Positions 44,055 through 52,864 of a DNA stretch of 64,000 nt are shown piece after piece. Origin of the DNA: Hymenobacter aerilatus. GTDB taxonomy: Bacteria; Bacteroidota; Bacteroidia; Cytophagales; Hymenobacteraceae. Made by a program: the position numbers and the translations under genes. The notes under the pieces are model-generated. The model did not search any database, was not told the DNA's origin, and was given only the letters and a program-made list of their open reading frames with translations. Location of the stretch: the NCBI RefSeq assembly GCF_022921095.1, contig NZ_CP095053.1:3390501-3454500 (forward strand), written 5' to 3'. Numbering within the stretch: the first letter of the stretch is position 1; each line of letters begins with the position of its first letter.

Positions 44055-44892
44055 AGGAAGGCTGTTTCAGGAATGGCAGAAGGGTAGAGCTGCCACTGGT
44101 GGCGGCGTTGAATAGCAGTTCCAGATCTACCCGGCTGTAGGCGCCGGTAGCGTTGGGCACAATGGCTTGCCGGCCGCGCACCGAGTCTTCGGCGTAGAGC
44201 ACAGGCGTGGTATCGGCGGCGGGTAGGGTAGCAAAGGTGAGCTGCTCTGTTAGCTGCTCGAGGTTGTGGTTGAGGGCAATCCGGCCGTCGTGCAGCACCA
44301 CCACCGTGTCGATGAGGCTGTCTAGGTCGCGCACCTGGTGGGTGGAGATAATCATGCAGCGCTCCTCCGTAAGGGCCGAGGCCATGATGCGCCGGAACTG
44401 GGCTTTGGATGGAATATCGAGGCCGTTGGTGGGCTCGTCCATCACTAGCAAGCCCGTGTTGGTGGCCAGGGCAAAAGCAATCATGAACTTCTTCTGTTGC
44501 CCGAAAGACAGCTTGCTGAGCACGGCATGGGCCGGCACCTCAAACTCGTGCAGGTAGCGCGTCAGCTCCTCGGGCCGAAAGCGGGGGTAGAAGCCAGCCG
44601 TGTTGGCCACAAACTGCGCCGCCGTGAGGGCCGGCACATACAGTTCCTCGGCCAGAAAATACACCTCCTCCAGCATCGAGGGTAGGCGCCGCTGCGCCGA
44701 CACGCCGTCGATCAGGCACTGCCCCGCCTGTGGGAAGGCCAGCCCTACTATATTCTTAAGCAGCGTGGACTTACCCGCGCCATTCTTTCCCAACAAGCCA
44801 TATATATGGCCTCTGGAAAGCGAGAGCTGCAAGTTGTGCAGCAACGGGGAGTGCCGGCGGTAGCCGAAACTCATGTTTTGGATTTCTACCAT
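44038..44892 (-). CDS. ABC transporter ATP-binding protein
   Basis: A 284-residue ATPase. Walker A LLGKNGAGKSTLL, signature LSFGQQKKF, Walker B LLVMDEPTNGLD and the switch histidine in ISTHQVRDLD are all present. After the ATPase core (to about 210) a C-terminal extension of about 70 residues follows. It is the first gene of the operon with permease, GntR regulator, GIN-like and DoxX-like genes. The predicted operator lies just upstream of its start. Confidence 0.93.
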   Translation of the reverse strand: MVEIQNMSFGYRRHSPLLHNLQLSLSRGHIYGLLGKNGAGKSTLLKNIVGLAFPQAGQCLIDGVSAQRRLPSMLEEVYFLAEELYVPALTAAQFVANTAGFYPRFRPEELTRYLHEFEVPAHAVLSKLSFGQQKKFMIAFALATNTGLLVMDEPTNGLDIPSKAQFRRIMASALTEERCMIISTHQVRDLDSLIDTVVVLHDGRIALNHNLEQLTEQLTFATLPAADTTPVLYAEDSVRGRQAIVPNATGAYSRVDLELLFNAATSGSSTLLPFLKQPSYAQPV

Positions 44893-44903
44893 ACCTATTG
44901 CCT

Positions 44904-44929
44904 TAGTGTATTACTTAACTAGTACACTA
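44904..44929. promoter_or_regulatory. Operator palindrome of the GntR/YtrA-type regulator
   Basis: TAGTGTA (44904-44910) and TACACTA (44923-44929) are separated by 12 bases. The inner bases are also nearly symmetric (TTA, TTAA and TAG), so most of the 26-base site is a palindrome. It sits 12 bases from the ATPase start on its promoter side. AGTGTA/TACACT half-sites are those I recall for YtrA regulators. Confidence 0.75.
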
Positions 44930-45021
44930 CAAACATAGTCGTATTTCTATTTGATAAGCAACGATTCGTAGTTTTTATTTTTTCCGCAGCACAGCAGCAC
45001 TCCATCAGGCACCAAAGCCTT

Positions 45022-45176
45022 CGCACTCGCTCAGCGGTGCCGAGTGAGCCCTACGCTTGAAGGGCTGCGCCCCGAATCTGTCCCCGTCGCTTGGCAACGC
45101 TATTCTACTATCAGGCAGACGTGCGTAGCAGAGCTGCTCAGGCGTGGTGCTCACCCGCCCTAGCCGAGGGAGTGCA
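45022..45176. repeat. Structured non-coding repeat, copy B
   Basis: The partner of the element at 37447-37610, same orientation. The first hairpin here reads CACTCG...CGAGTG, with different bases from copy A but still paired. It lies in the gap between the ABC operon promoter and msrB. Confidence 0.55.
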
Positions 45177-45185
45177 GAAACACGG

Positions 45186-45216
45186 AAGCCCGTTGCACAC
45201 TTCACGCAACGGGCTT
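45186..45216. terminator. Hairpin at the 3' side of msrB
   Basis: An 11-base perfect stem (45186-45196 with 45206-45216), AAGCCCGTTGC and its complement. The T-run is better on the plus strand than on the minus strand where msrB ends, so its efficiency for msrB is uncertain. Confidence 0.65.
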
Positions 45217-45234
45217 TCTATCAAGAGCAATCCT

Positions 45235-45804
45235 TTATTTTGATTGCAGACTGCCGAACGCGCCGGGCAAGCCGTTTTTATCGGGCTGAAACTCCAGGGA
45301 GATGGAGTTCATGCAGTAACGCTTGTGTGAGGGTGGCGGGCCGTCGTTGAAGAGGTGGCCTAGGTGGGCATCGCAGCGGCCGCAGAGCACTTCTACGCGC
45401 TCCATACCATGCGTGTGGTCGGCTTGGTAGCGCACGCTCTTGGGGCGCAGCGTCTGGAAAAAGCTGGGCCAGCCGCACTCACTGGCAAACTTAGCATCGG
45501 AGCGAAACAGGGCGTTGCCGCAGGCCGCGCAGTAGTAGCTGCCTTTGCCGGTGGTGTTCCAGTACTGCCCCGTAAAGGCCCGCTCGGTGGCTTTGTTGCG
45601 GGCCACCTCGTAGAGTGCCGGCGACAACACCTTTTTCCACTGCGCATCACTCACATGCAGGTGCGCGGTATCGGTGCGGGAGTAGTAAGGGTTAGCGGGG
45701 CGCGTCACGGGTGGGGACACTTTAGCTTTTGCGGGTGCAGCCTGCCCGAAAGTAGGCAGGCTACCTACGCTCAGCAGAGCAAGTAGAAAAAAGCGAATCA
45801 ACAT
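45235..45804 (-). CDS. msrB: Peptide-methionine (R)-S-oxide reductase, exported
   Basis: Repairs methionine R-sulfoxide in proteins. The 189 residues from the ATG at 45804 begin with a signal peptide (IRFFLLALLSVGSLPTFGQ), suggesting action in the periplasm. The longer frame to 45864 would mask it. The two structural zinc pairs are in YYCAACG and LCGRCDAHLGH, and the catalytic cysteine is in RYCMNSISLEF. ECGWPSFF and the long GPPPSHKRYC segment are also typical. No MsrA gene is adjacent. Confidence 0.95.
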   Translation of the reverse strand: MLIRFFLLALLSVGSLPTFGQAAPAKAKVSPPVTRPANPYYSRTDTAHLHVSDAQWKKVLSPALYEVARNKATERAFTGQYWNTTGKGSYYCAACGNALFRSDAKFASECGWPSFFQTLRPKSVRYQADHTHGMERVEVLCGRCDAHLGHLFNDGPPPSHKRYCMNSISLEFQPDKNGLPGAFGSLQSK

Positions 45805-46001
45805 GCAGGCAATAAAAAAAGAGGGAAACTTATCATACGTAACTGCCTCCCGGAGCGGATGCACCTACCCTTACTCAACAGCGCATTGTGGCGCCCCGTT
45901 CCGCAGCAGGGCGGTGCTGGCTTACCCAGGTCCCTACCCTAGTTAACCGAAAAATTAACTCGCACTCCCCTACCCCCGTTTGTACTACCAAACCGCAACG
46001 T

Positions 46002-46301
46002 ATGGCAAACCCCGATCAGCCCTCCTACCCGCATCTACCCTTGTCGCTCAGCGACCGGCTGGCCCTGGAGCGTACTCGCCTGGCCAACGAGCGCACCTTG
46101 CTAGCCTACCTACGCACGGGCATGGCGCTGATTATTGGGGGTTTATCGTTGATGAATTTCTTCCGGGACTACATATACATCTGGATTGGGGCGGCCTTTG
46201 TGCCGTTGGGGGTAGCCGTGGTAGTAGGCGGCTGGTCGCGCTATCGGTTCAAGCGGCAACGCATTCACGCCAACATGCTCACGGCTCTAACGCGCCTCTA
46301 G
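46002..46301 (+). CDS. DUF202 family small membrane protein
   Basis: 99 residues from the ATG at 46002; the longer frame from 45888 lacks family support. The DUF202 signature LALERTRLANERTLLAYLRTGMALI precedes two transmembrane helices (about residues 38-60 and 64-82). The function is unknown in most bacteria; in yeast, DUF202 occurs in VTC proteins. It overlaps the convergent DinB gene by four bases. Confidence 0.88.
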   Translation: MANPDQPSYPHLPLSLSDRLALERTRLANERTLLAYLRTGMALIIGGLSLMNFFRDYIYIWIGAAFVPLGVAVVVGGWSRYRFKRQRIHANMLTALTRL

Positions 46302-46822
46302 TGCTGCGGCTGGGTAGCCCGCACCACCCGCGCCGTGACCGACAACTGTCCCACGTGGCGCATGGTATGCTCGGCAGCGTGCGTCAGCAACCCCGTTACG
46401 GTGGAGGGCAGCCCCGCCCGCCCTACCCCCCGGTACTCGGGCAGCGTAGCTTCGTCGGTGGCGCGCAGCTGGTGCAGGGCGCGGTCTACCTGCCGGGCAA
46501 AGGCGGCTACCAGCGCGGCGGGAGTAAGCGGGGTGTTGGGGTCGTCGTGGCCCTCGGCGGCCAGAGCAGCTAGCTGGGCTGGCGCGAGGGTCTCGGCGCG
46601 GGCGTAGGTGAAGATGCGGTCGAGCACGCCGGTGAGGTGCTGCAAATGGAAGCCCACGGAGGCCACGCCAGCTGGCCGCTGCCATAGCAGGACTGCCGGA
46701 AAATCAGCTAACAACTCTTGTATTTCCTCGCGGGCTTGCAGCAGCGCGTGCGCTACGGGTTGGAGTAGTGGTGGCACTTCGGGCAGAGGACCGCGCAACC
46801 ATACTTCTGGAGTATCAGGCAT
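46298..46822 (-). CDS. DinB-like four-helix-bundle protein
   Basis: A 174-residue metal-binding helical protein of the DinB/YfiT superfamily. The likely metal ligands are the His in SVGFHLQHLTG and those in THAAEHTMRHVGQLSV. Members include thiol transferases and damage-inducible proteins of unknown chemistry, so no reaction can be assigned. It is a single gene on the minus strand. Confidence 0.82.
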   Translation of the reverse strand: MPDTPEVWLRGPLPEVPPLLQPVAHALLQAREEIQELLADFPAVLLWQRPAGVASVGFHLQHLTGVLDRIFTYARAETLAPAQLAALAAEGHDDPNTPLTPAALVAAFARQVDRALHQLRATDEATLPEYRGVGRAGLPSTVTGLLTHAAEHTMRHVGQLSVTARVVRATQPQH

Positions 46823-47180
46823 TTGGGTGAAAGGTATAGAGGAGATAAGCCGCCGAAGCAGTAGCGTGGCCGGACACGCAGTGGCGACGTCTAGTATAAC
46901 CCGATAATGGTTTTAGTTGTTGGAGCTAGTATCTTGGCAGGGGACGAAAAAATCTTTCTTCGTTGCAATCGATACCGGTAACGTTACCAACGAATTAGTC
47001 GAAAAAAAGCTGTTGGAAGCTGATTTTTTCTGTGTTCATTTGGACCCACCGGTTCCCACCACCACGGCCGATGACTATCAACCACTTGGCTCGTGGCGCC
47101 CCGGTTTCGTTACGATAGTCCACCCTTTTTCGATCTGATTTTTCACGCAATTCCGCGCCTCTGTTTCTTTTCTACTTTCT
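46823..47180 (+). other. Intergenic region upstream of the aldehyde dehydrogenase gene
   Basis: No supported gene. It contains the perfect 12-base palindrome GGTAACGTTACC (46977-46988), which could be an operator. A weak -7-like TATCTTGG lies at about 46930. A 73-codon frame with a TTG start overlaps the palindrome but has no family features. Confidence 0.35.
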
Positions 47181-48725
47181 ATGCCCCCCATCATTTCGCC
47201 CCAGGTTGAGTTCAATGCCCTGCTTGCGCAGGTAAAGCAGTACACACCCGAAATTTTCGACCAACAAGGTCAATTTCTGAACCTGCTGGAAGGCAAATGG
47301 CAGGAGCCGGGCAAACCACGCTCATTTGTATCGCCCATTGATGGCACGGTGCTGGGTAGCCTACCTATGCTGGAGCGCGCCACCGCGCTGCGCGCCGTAG
47401 AGTTTGCCCGCGGCGAGTTTGCCGCCTGGGCCGCCATCGACCTTGATGAGCGCCGCCGTCGCGTGCAGGACTGCCTCGACCAACTGCGCAATCATGTTGA
47501 GCTGATTGCCAAGCTGCTGATGTGGGAAATCGGCAAAACCTACAAGCTGGGCTTCACCGACATCGACCGGTGCATCGACGGGGTGCAGTGGTACAACGAC
47601 AACATCGAGCAGATGCTGGGCCGCCGCAAGCCGTTGGGCCTGGTCAGCAACATTGCCAGCTGGAACTACCCCATGTCGGTGCTGCTGCACGCGGTGCTGG
47701 TACAGGTGCTGTGCGGCAACTCCGTTATTGCCAAAACGCCTACCGATGGCGGTTTCATCTCCCTGAGCTTCACCTTTGCCATTGCCCGCCGCTGCGGTTT
47801 GCCCGTCACGTTGGTGAGCGGCCCCGGCGGCGAGCTGAGCGACGTATTGGTGAAAGATCATCACATTGACTGCCTCAGCTTTGTGGGCGGACGCTACAAC
47901 GGCCGCAACATCGCCGATGCCCTTGATGAGCACCAGAAGCGCTATATGCTGGAAATGGAAGGCGTGAACACCTACGGCATCTGGGACTACTCCGACTGGG
48001 ACACGCTGGCCAGCCAACTGCGCAAGGGCTACGATTACGGCAAGCAGCGCTGCACGGCCTACGTGCGCTTTGTGGTGGAGCGCCGCTTGTTCCCGCGCTT
48101 CCTGGAAACGTACTGGAACGTGATGCAGTCCCTGAAAATCGGCAACCCCACGGTGGTGCAAAACGCCAACGACCCGCTGCCCGAACTGGCCTTTGGCCCC
48201 GTTATCAACGCTGGACAGGCCACCGAACTGGACCGCCTCTACCAGGATGCGCTGAAAACCGGTGCTACTCCCCTGCTGGAAGGTCACCTGCCCGACGAGC
48301 TGTTCTTGCCCGGTCAGGACCGCTCGGCCTACCGCGCGCCGCGCGCCCTCGTAAACCTGCCCCGCCAGAGCGAGCTGTACTTCAAGGAGCCCTTCGGCCC
48401 CATTGATACCATTGTGCTGGTAGACCGCCAGGAAGAGCTAGTAGGCGAAATGAACATCTCTAACGGCGCTCTGGTAGCGGCAGTGGCCTCCGACGATGAG
48501 CGGCTGGCCCAACGCACCGCCAAAGAAATCCGTGCCTTTAAGGTAGGCATCAACCAACTCCGCTCCCGCGGCGACCGGGAAGAGGTGTTTGGTGGCCTGG
48601 GCGAGTCGTGGCGCGGGGCCTTTGTGGGCGGCAAGCTGCTGGTAGAAGCCGTAACCGAAGGCGCTTCCGACCAGGCCCTGTACGGCAATTTCGACGACGC
48701 CATTCTGCTCCCCGACAATCCGTAG
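47181..48725 (+). CDS. Aldehyde dehydrogenase family protein, GapN-like
   Basis: A 514-residue NAD(P)-dependent aldehyde dehydrogenase. The catalytic cysteine is C291 in KQRCTAY and the general base is E258 in LEMEGVN, where the more usual sequence is LELGG. NIASWNYPMSV is the oxyanion and cofactor region. The sequence resembles long ALDHs annotated as NADP-dependent glyceraldehyde-3-phosphate dehydrogenases in Bacteroidota, but the exact substrate cannot be fixed. The gene is monocistronic, ending at a strong terminator. Confidence 0.82.
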   Translation: MPPIISPQVEFNALLAQVKQYTPEIFDQQGQFLNLLEGKWQEPGKPRSFVSPIDGTVLGSLPMLERATALRAVEFARGEFAAWAAIDLDERRRRVQDCLDQLRNHVELIAKLLMWEIGKTYKLGFTDIDRCIDGVQWYNDNIEQMLGRRKPLGLVSNIASWNYPMSVLLHAVLVQVLCGNSVIAKTPTDGGFISLSFTFAIARRCGLPVTLVSGPGGELSDVLVKDHHIDCLSFVGGRYNGRNIADALDEHQKRYMLEMEGVNTYGIWDYSDWDTLASQLRKGYDYGKQRCTAYVRFVVERRLFPRFLETYWNVMQSLKIGNPTVVQNANDPLPELAFGPVINAGQATELDRLYQDALKTGATPLLEGHLPDELFLPGQDRSAYRAPRALVNLPRQSELYFKEPFGPIDTIVLVDRQEELVGEMNISNGALVAAVASDDERLAQRTAKEIRAFKVGINQLRSRGDREEVFGGLGESWRGAFVGGKLLVEAVTEGASDQALYGNFDDAILLPDNP

Positions 48726-48750
48726 TTGGCTAGTCTATCACTCCAACCAT

Positions 48751-48788
48751 ACAAAAGTGCCCTGGCCAACTGGTCAGGGCGCTTTTGT
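48751..48788. terminator. Hairpin terminator between convergent genes
   Basis: Arms 48751-48768 and 48771-48788 pair over 18 bases with two G-U type mismatches, A/T-rich at the outer ends on both strands. Confidence 0.85.
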
Positions 48789-48818
48789 TATGTAGCTGGG
48801 TAGGCGGCTCACTGCCTG

Positions 48819-50054
48819 CTACTGCCCACCAAAGCGCACTACCTTGTTCACATAGTCGATGGTAGTGGGCTGCTGGCGGAACATGGGGTAGCCTAGCAAC
48901 CCATCCAGCGTTACTTGATCGGGCTTCTGGTTAAGGTGGCTGATGGAAGAGAAAACGGTTGGCTGATTTCGAAAGGTAGGGCCCTGCACCAGTTGCAGCT
49001 TGCGCAGCTCGCCACTCGTAACGGAACGGGCCTTTTGGTCGGTGCCGGCCAATTGCACGGTTTCACTGTTGCGCAGCTGCGAGGCAAATGCCGCGGCGTA
49101 ACGAACGTCCAGCAGATTCTGCTGGGCTCCGCAGTCGAGGGCCAGGCGCAGGGTTTCGCCCGCCACGCGCGCCTCTACCACCGGCAGATGCCCGCGCATG
49201 ACAAAGGGTAGACCTTCGGTCGACTTATCGGGGGTAGGCTTGCGTAGCGTAACCGTCTGCGCCGCGTAGTCCAGCGTCACGGCGTACTGGCTGAGGAGGT
49301 TGTAGCCGATGAGCCCCAGCAGCTCCGACACGCCCGCCCGACGCGCCAGATCGGTTAGGTCGAGCGTGGGCACGTCGCGGTTGTGGAAAGAGATGCCCTG
49401 CCAGTTGAAATTGGTGGCGTGGTAGTAGTCGAAGCTGGCGCCGGTTCCGTTCACGCCGCGCAGTTGGCTGGCTACTACTGTACTCCCGCTAGCAGAGGAG
49501 CCAAAGCGCATCTTGTTCAGCAGCAAGGCCGGCGCCCCCGAATCGAGGAAAAAGTCGCCCCGCTGGCCGTCTACTTCGGCCGTCACAAGTAGTAGCCCGT
49601 TTTGGATGCGCATGGGCATCACCACTTCGGCTGGCGTCGTCAGATCCTGCACACTGAGTCGGGTATCAACCTTCTTGGCTTCTGCTTGTAACAGATTTAT
49701 TTCCAACAGCTTGTTGGCTGGCGTCACCAGCACATCGTATTCCTTTTCAGCACCATTTTGGGTGAGGGCAAACACGTAGCGGGTATTGGCTCCTTCGGTG
49801 CTTTGCCGTACCAGCCGGGGCGTTGCCGCGTCTTTAAAGCGGGGTAGCATCTGCGCCAGCACTTGCGCTGTGTAGGCAGCGGGCAGGTGGCTCACCCGCG
49901 TTTCGGCCAGCAGGTAGGGCTGCACCACCGCCACCGACTGCGCCTGCATAGCGGCCACCAGCTTATCAAGTGGCTCACTGCCGGTTACGGCCTGTGCCCA
50001 AGCCGGCAGCCGGAGGCTCAGCAGAAGACAAAAGCTGCAAAAGAATGTACGCAT
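48819..50054 (-). CDS. Exported retropepsin-like aspartyl protease
   Basis: A 411-residue protein with a signal peptide (FCSFCLLLSLRLPAWAQ). A helical N-terminal domain precedes two pepsin-like lobes, each with an Asp-box: DFFLDSGAPALLLNK and LALDCGAQQNLLD. One uses DSG and the other DCG, so both catalytic aspartates are present. This clan AA arrangement is common in Bacteroidota, with unknown substrates. Confidence 0.85.
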   Translation of the reverse strand: MRTFFCSFCLLLSLRLPAWAQAVTGSEPLDKLVAAMQAQSVAVVQPYLLAETRVSHLPAAYTAQVLAQMLPRFKDAATPRLVRQSTEGANTRYVFALTQNGAEKEYDVLVTPANKLLEINLLQAEAKKVDTRLSVQDLTTPAEVVMPMRIQNGLLLVTAEVDGQRGDFFLDSGAPALLLNKMRFGSSASGSTVVASQLRGVNGTGASFDYYHATNFNWQGISFHNRDVPTLDLTDLARRAGVSELLGLIGYNLLSQYAVTLDYAAQTVTLRKPTPDKSTEGLPFVMRGHLPVVEARVAGETLRLALDCGAQQNLLDVRYAAAFASQLRNSETVQLAGTDQKARSVTSGELRKLQLVQGPTFRNQPTVFSSISHLNQKPDQVTLDGLLGYPMFRQQPTTIDYVNKVVRFGGQ

Positions 50055-50268
50055 ACAGGCTTGGGTGAAGATTGATACCTTTTTCGTAGATGTGCCTCCC
50101 CTTGCCGGGGTTGCTTGGTAGGGTTACGGCGTGTGGCGGTAGTAGACGTAACGTTGCTTGTTTGGCTTCTTGCTTGTATTTTCCCTGTCTTACTCCGCCG
50201 CTAACCTATTACCTTGCACGGAGTTTCTTGCAAAGCGTTTGCAGGCAAGCCGGAAAGCACGAGTTGTT

Positions 50269-51507
50269 ATGTTGGAAATTTCGCAACGCGGGCAGCAGAT
50301 GCCCATGTCACCCTACCGCAAGCTCACACCCTACGCCGATGCGGCGAAGCAGCGGGGTACGGGCGTGTATCACCTCAATATCGGGCAGCCCGATATTGAA
50401 ACGCCCCCCGCCATGCTGGCCGCCGTACGCGAAGCCGAGATTAAAGTGCTGGAGTACAGCCCCAGCGCGGGCAGCGGCAGCTACCGCCAAAAGCTGGCGG
50501 CCTACTACCAACGCAACCACATTCCGGTGCAGCCCGAAGATATTCTGGTGACGGCGGGCGGCAGCGAGGCCATCTTCTTCGCCTTTATGAGCTGCCTCAA
50601 TCCGGAGGATGAAGTTGTGATTCCGGAGCCGTTCTACGGGGCCTATATTTCCTTTGCCATTGCCACCGATGTGCGCATTGTGCCCGTGGTATCTACCCTC
50701 GATGAAGGCTTCGCCCTACCCCCCATCGAGGCGTTTGAGCGGGTGATTACGCCGCGCACCAAGGCCATTATGGTCTGCAACCCCAGCAACCCGACGGGCT
50801 ACGTATACTCTGAGGCAGAGCTCCTGCAGCTGCTAGACCTGTGCCGGCGCCACAACCTGTTTTTCTTGTCCGACGAGGCCTACCGCGAGTATTGCTACGA
50901 GGGCTTTGCCACCAGCGCCCTGCAACTGCCCGGCGCCGAGCAGCACGTGGTGATGGTAGACACTATCTCGAAGCGCTACAGCGCCTGCGGAGCGCGGCTG
51001 GGCGCGCTCGTGACGAAAAACCCCGACGTGCAGGCCGCCGCCCTCAAGTTTGCCCAGATGCGCGTGAGTGCGCCCGCCTTGGCCCAACTGATGGGCGAAG
51101 CCGCCGCCGAGCTACCCGAGTCCTACTTCGAGCACACCAAAGCCGAGTACCGCGCCCGCCGCGACCTGATGGTACGCCGCCTGCGCGCCATGCCCGGCGT
51201 GACCTGCCCTACCCCTGGCGGTGCCTTCTACGTGATGGCCCGCCTACCTGTGGATGATGCCGGCACGTTTGGCCGCTGGTTGCTGGAAGAGTTCAGCTAC
51301 CAGGGTCATACCGTGATGGTGTCGCCGGCGGCGGGCTTCTACGTAACGCCCGGCCTGGGTCGCGACGAGGTACGCCTGGCCTACGTGCTGAACCTGGAAA
51401 AGCTTGATGCGGCCCTGGATTGCCTGGAGCAGGGCTTGGCCGCCTACCCTGGCCGGCTGGTGCAACCCATAGGTGACGCAACGCCCGCGCTGGAAGCTCG
51501 TCCGTAG
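50269..51507 (+). CDS. Class I/II pyridoxal phosphate aminotransferase
   Basis: An aspartate aminotransferase-fold enzyme of about 412 residues from the ATG at 50269; an upstream frame to 50158 has no family support. HLNIGQPDIETP, the cofactor motif NPSNPTGYVYS and the Schiff-base lysine K235 in DTISKRYSACGARLG are present, with the arginine in the C-terminal GLGRDEVRLAYVL. The amino acid specificity (aspartate or other) cannot be assigned. The cytochrome b gene follows 36 bases later. Confidence 0.9.
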   Translation: MLEISQRGQQMPMSPYRKLTPYADAAKQRGTGVYHLNIGQPDIETPPAMLAAVREAEIKVLEYSPSAGSGSYRQKLAAYYQRNHIPVQPEDILVTAGGSEAIFFAFMSCLNPEDEVVIPEPFYGAYISFAIATDVRIVPVVSTLDEGFALPPIEAFERVITPRTKAIMVCNPSNPTGYVYSEAELLQLLDLCRRHNLFFLSDEAYREYCYEGFATSALQLPGAEQHVVMVDTISKRYSACGARLGALVTKNPDVQAAALKFAQMRVSAPALAQLMGEAAAELPESYFEHTKAEYRARRDLMVRRLRAMPGVTCPTPGGAFYVMARLPVDDAGTFGRWLLEEFSYQGHTVMVSPAAGFYVTPGLGRDEVRLAYVLNLEKLDAALDCLEQGLAAYPGRLVQPIGDATPALEARP

Positions 51508-51543
51508 GGTAGTTTATTTTCTCCACTTCCCTACCCTGCTGCT

Positions 51544-52188
51544 ATGCCCGCCTCCTCGCATAAACCGTATTCGTTGGCGCTGCGCCTGTGGCACTGGGGC
51601 AACGCGGCCGTTATTTCAGGCCTGCTCACCACCATTCTGTTCTTATTCGTCATCATCAAGACCAAAGAGGTAGGCCCGATTTTTCAGGAGATGCTGGCCA
51701 AGGACGGGCTGGACGTGACGCAGCAGCAGGCGCGGGCGCTACGCAAAGTAGTGAGCAGCCGCATCTGGGACTGGCACATCACCTTGGGCCTGGTGCTAAC
51801 GGGGTTGCTGGTATTTCGGGTGGCGCTGGAGTGGCTGCAGCCGGAAGCGCAGCGTTTTTCTACTCGCTTGCGCCGCGCCCGTGCCCACTTCCAGCGCCAG
51901 GGAGCCGACGTGCGCGACGCCCGCCACTCGTTGCTGGTAAAGTGGTCCTACCTTGTTTTTTACTTGCTACTAGTAGTGATGGTGGGCACCGGCTTGGTGC
52001 TCGTGTACGCCGATGACGCGGCCTTTCTGCATGACCTCGAGCACACCTGCAAAGAGATTCACGAGGTTAACATGTACCTGGTTATTGCCTTCGTGGTAGT
52101 GCACATGGCGGGAGTAGTGTGGGCCGAAGCGACCCGTAACCGTGGCATCGTGTCGGATATGATTAATGGGGGCAACCGGGTAGAATAG
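51544..52188 (+). CDS. Cytochrome b561-like di-heme membrane protein
   Basis: A 214-residue integral membrane protein with four hydrophobic segments (about 18-42, 75-97, 130-152 and 172-196). Candidate heme ligands are H17 in LRLWHWGN, the His in IWDWHITLG, and those in HDLEHTCKEIHEVN and VVHMAGVVW. This pattern fits the cytochrome b/b6 (Ni-hydrogenase-type b) family involved in electron transfer to quinone or periplasmic partners. No partner redox enzyme is adjacent. Confidence 0.88.
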   Translation: MPASSHKPYSLALRLWHWGNAAVISGLLTTILFLFVIIKTKEVGPIFQEMLAKDGLDVTQQQARALRKVVSSRIWDWHITLGLVLTGLLVFRVALEWLQPEAQRFSTRLRRARAHFQRQGADVRDARHSLLVKWSYLVFYLLLVVMVGTGLVLVYADDAAFLHDLEHTCKEIHEVNMYLVIAFVVVHMAGVVWAEATRNRGIVSDMINGGNRVE

Positions 52189-52243
52189 CCAACCTATCGA
52201 AGAATGAGTAGCTTACAGTATCTATTCAACAACCTGATGCTCT

Positions 52244-52864
52244 ATGCTTTATCAACCTCCTGGCTTTGTTCTATTCTTCTTATTCGGCTTCGACCTTGCC
52301 GCGCTGGCGCTCCTGTATTTTCTGGTTCGGTCGTCGGCACGCTGGGAGCGGGTGTTGCTGTATGGCTCGGCCGTACTGCTCATACTGTTCTCCTCATTCC
52401 TGAAGCTGCTGTATTCCGAGCCGGCCCCTCTTGCTTCAACTCCTAGCGATCTGCAAGTTGAGAATAGGCTAAGCAGTTCGTTTCAGACTTTCTACTATCT
52501 AGACGAGGGCAAAAACGGACATCTAGAAGCCTACTGGAAGGAACATATGCTGGGCCGCCACAAAACCCGCATGTTGGAGATGGAAGGCTTCCGGGGGCTG
52601 CTTCTTGCCAAGAAAATAGATGGACAGTGGCAGTATCAGCGCGTTTTGCCGAGCCATTTAACAGCGGTGCTCGACTCCGCGCATTTCCACCCCGATACCT
52701 CCGGCCGCGTTGCGCGCGCCGTTTGGGGCTATTTCGGCGTCGAGCTTAGTATCTACCTATCAGAGTTGCTAACGCTGGCTGCACTCTTTCTCCTGGTGTA
52801 TCGCCTACCCGCCGCTTTTCGCAAGCAGCCGGATATCCCGTATATCAATGTGGTACTTACCTGA
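52244..52864 (+). CDS. Membrane protein of unknown function
   Basis: A 206-residue protein with two N-terminal transmembrane helices (about residues 6-28 and 35-56) and a third near 165-188, separated by a soluble domain rich in aromatic and charged residues. No family is recognised. It starts 56 bases after the cytochrome gene on the same strand and might belong to its transcript. The ATG at 52244 gives the best membrane-first layout; another overlapping frame at 52204 lacks it. Confidence 0.65.
   Translation: MLYQPPGFVLFFLFGFDLAALALLYFLVRSSARWERVLLYGSAVLLILFSSFLKLLYSEPAPLASTPSDLQVENRLSSSFQTFYYLDEGKNGHLEAYWKEHMLGRHKTRMLEMEGFRGLLLAKKIDGQWQYQRVLPSHLTAVLDSAHFHPDTSGRVARAVWGYFGVELSIYLSELLTLAALFLLVYRLPAAFRKQPDIPYINVVLT

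Noticed and set aside
46917..47138. 73-codon reading frame upstream of the aldehyde dehydrogenase gene
   Set aside because: Only a TTG start, no homology that I recognise, and it overlaps likely regulatory sequence.
52204..52446. 80-codon frame overlapping the start of the unknown membrane protein
   Set aside because: It is out of frame with the better supported 206-residue protein and loses its hydrophobic pattern after 30 residues.
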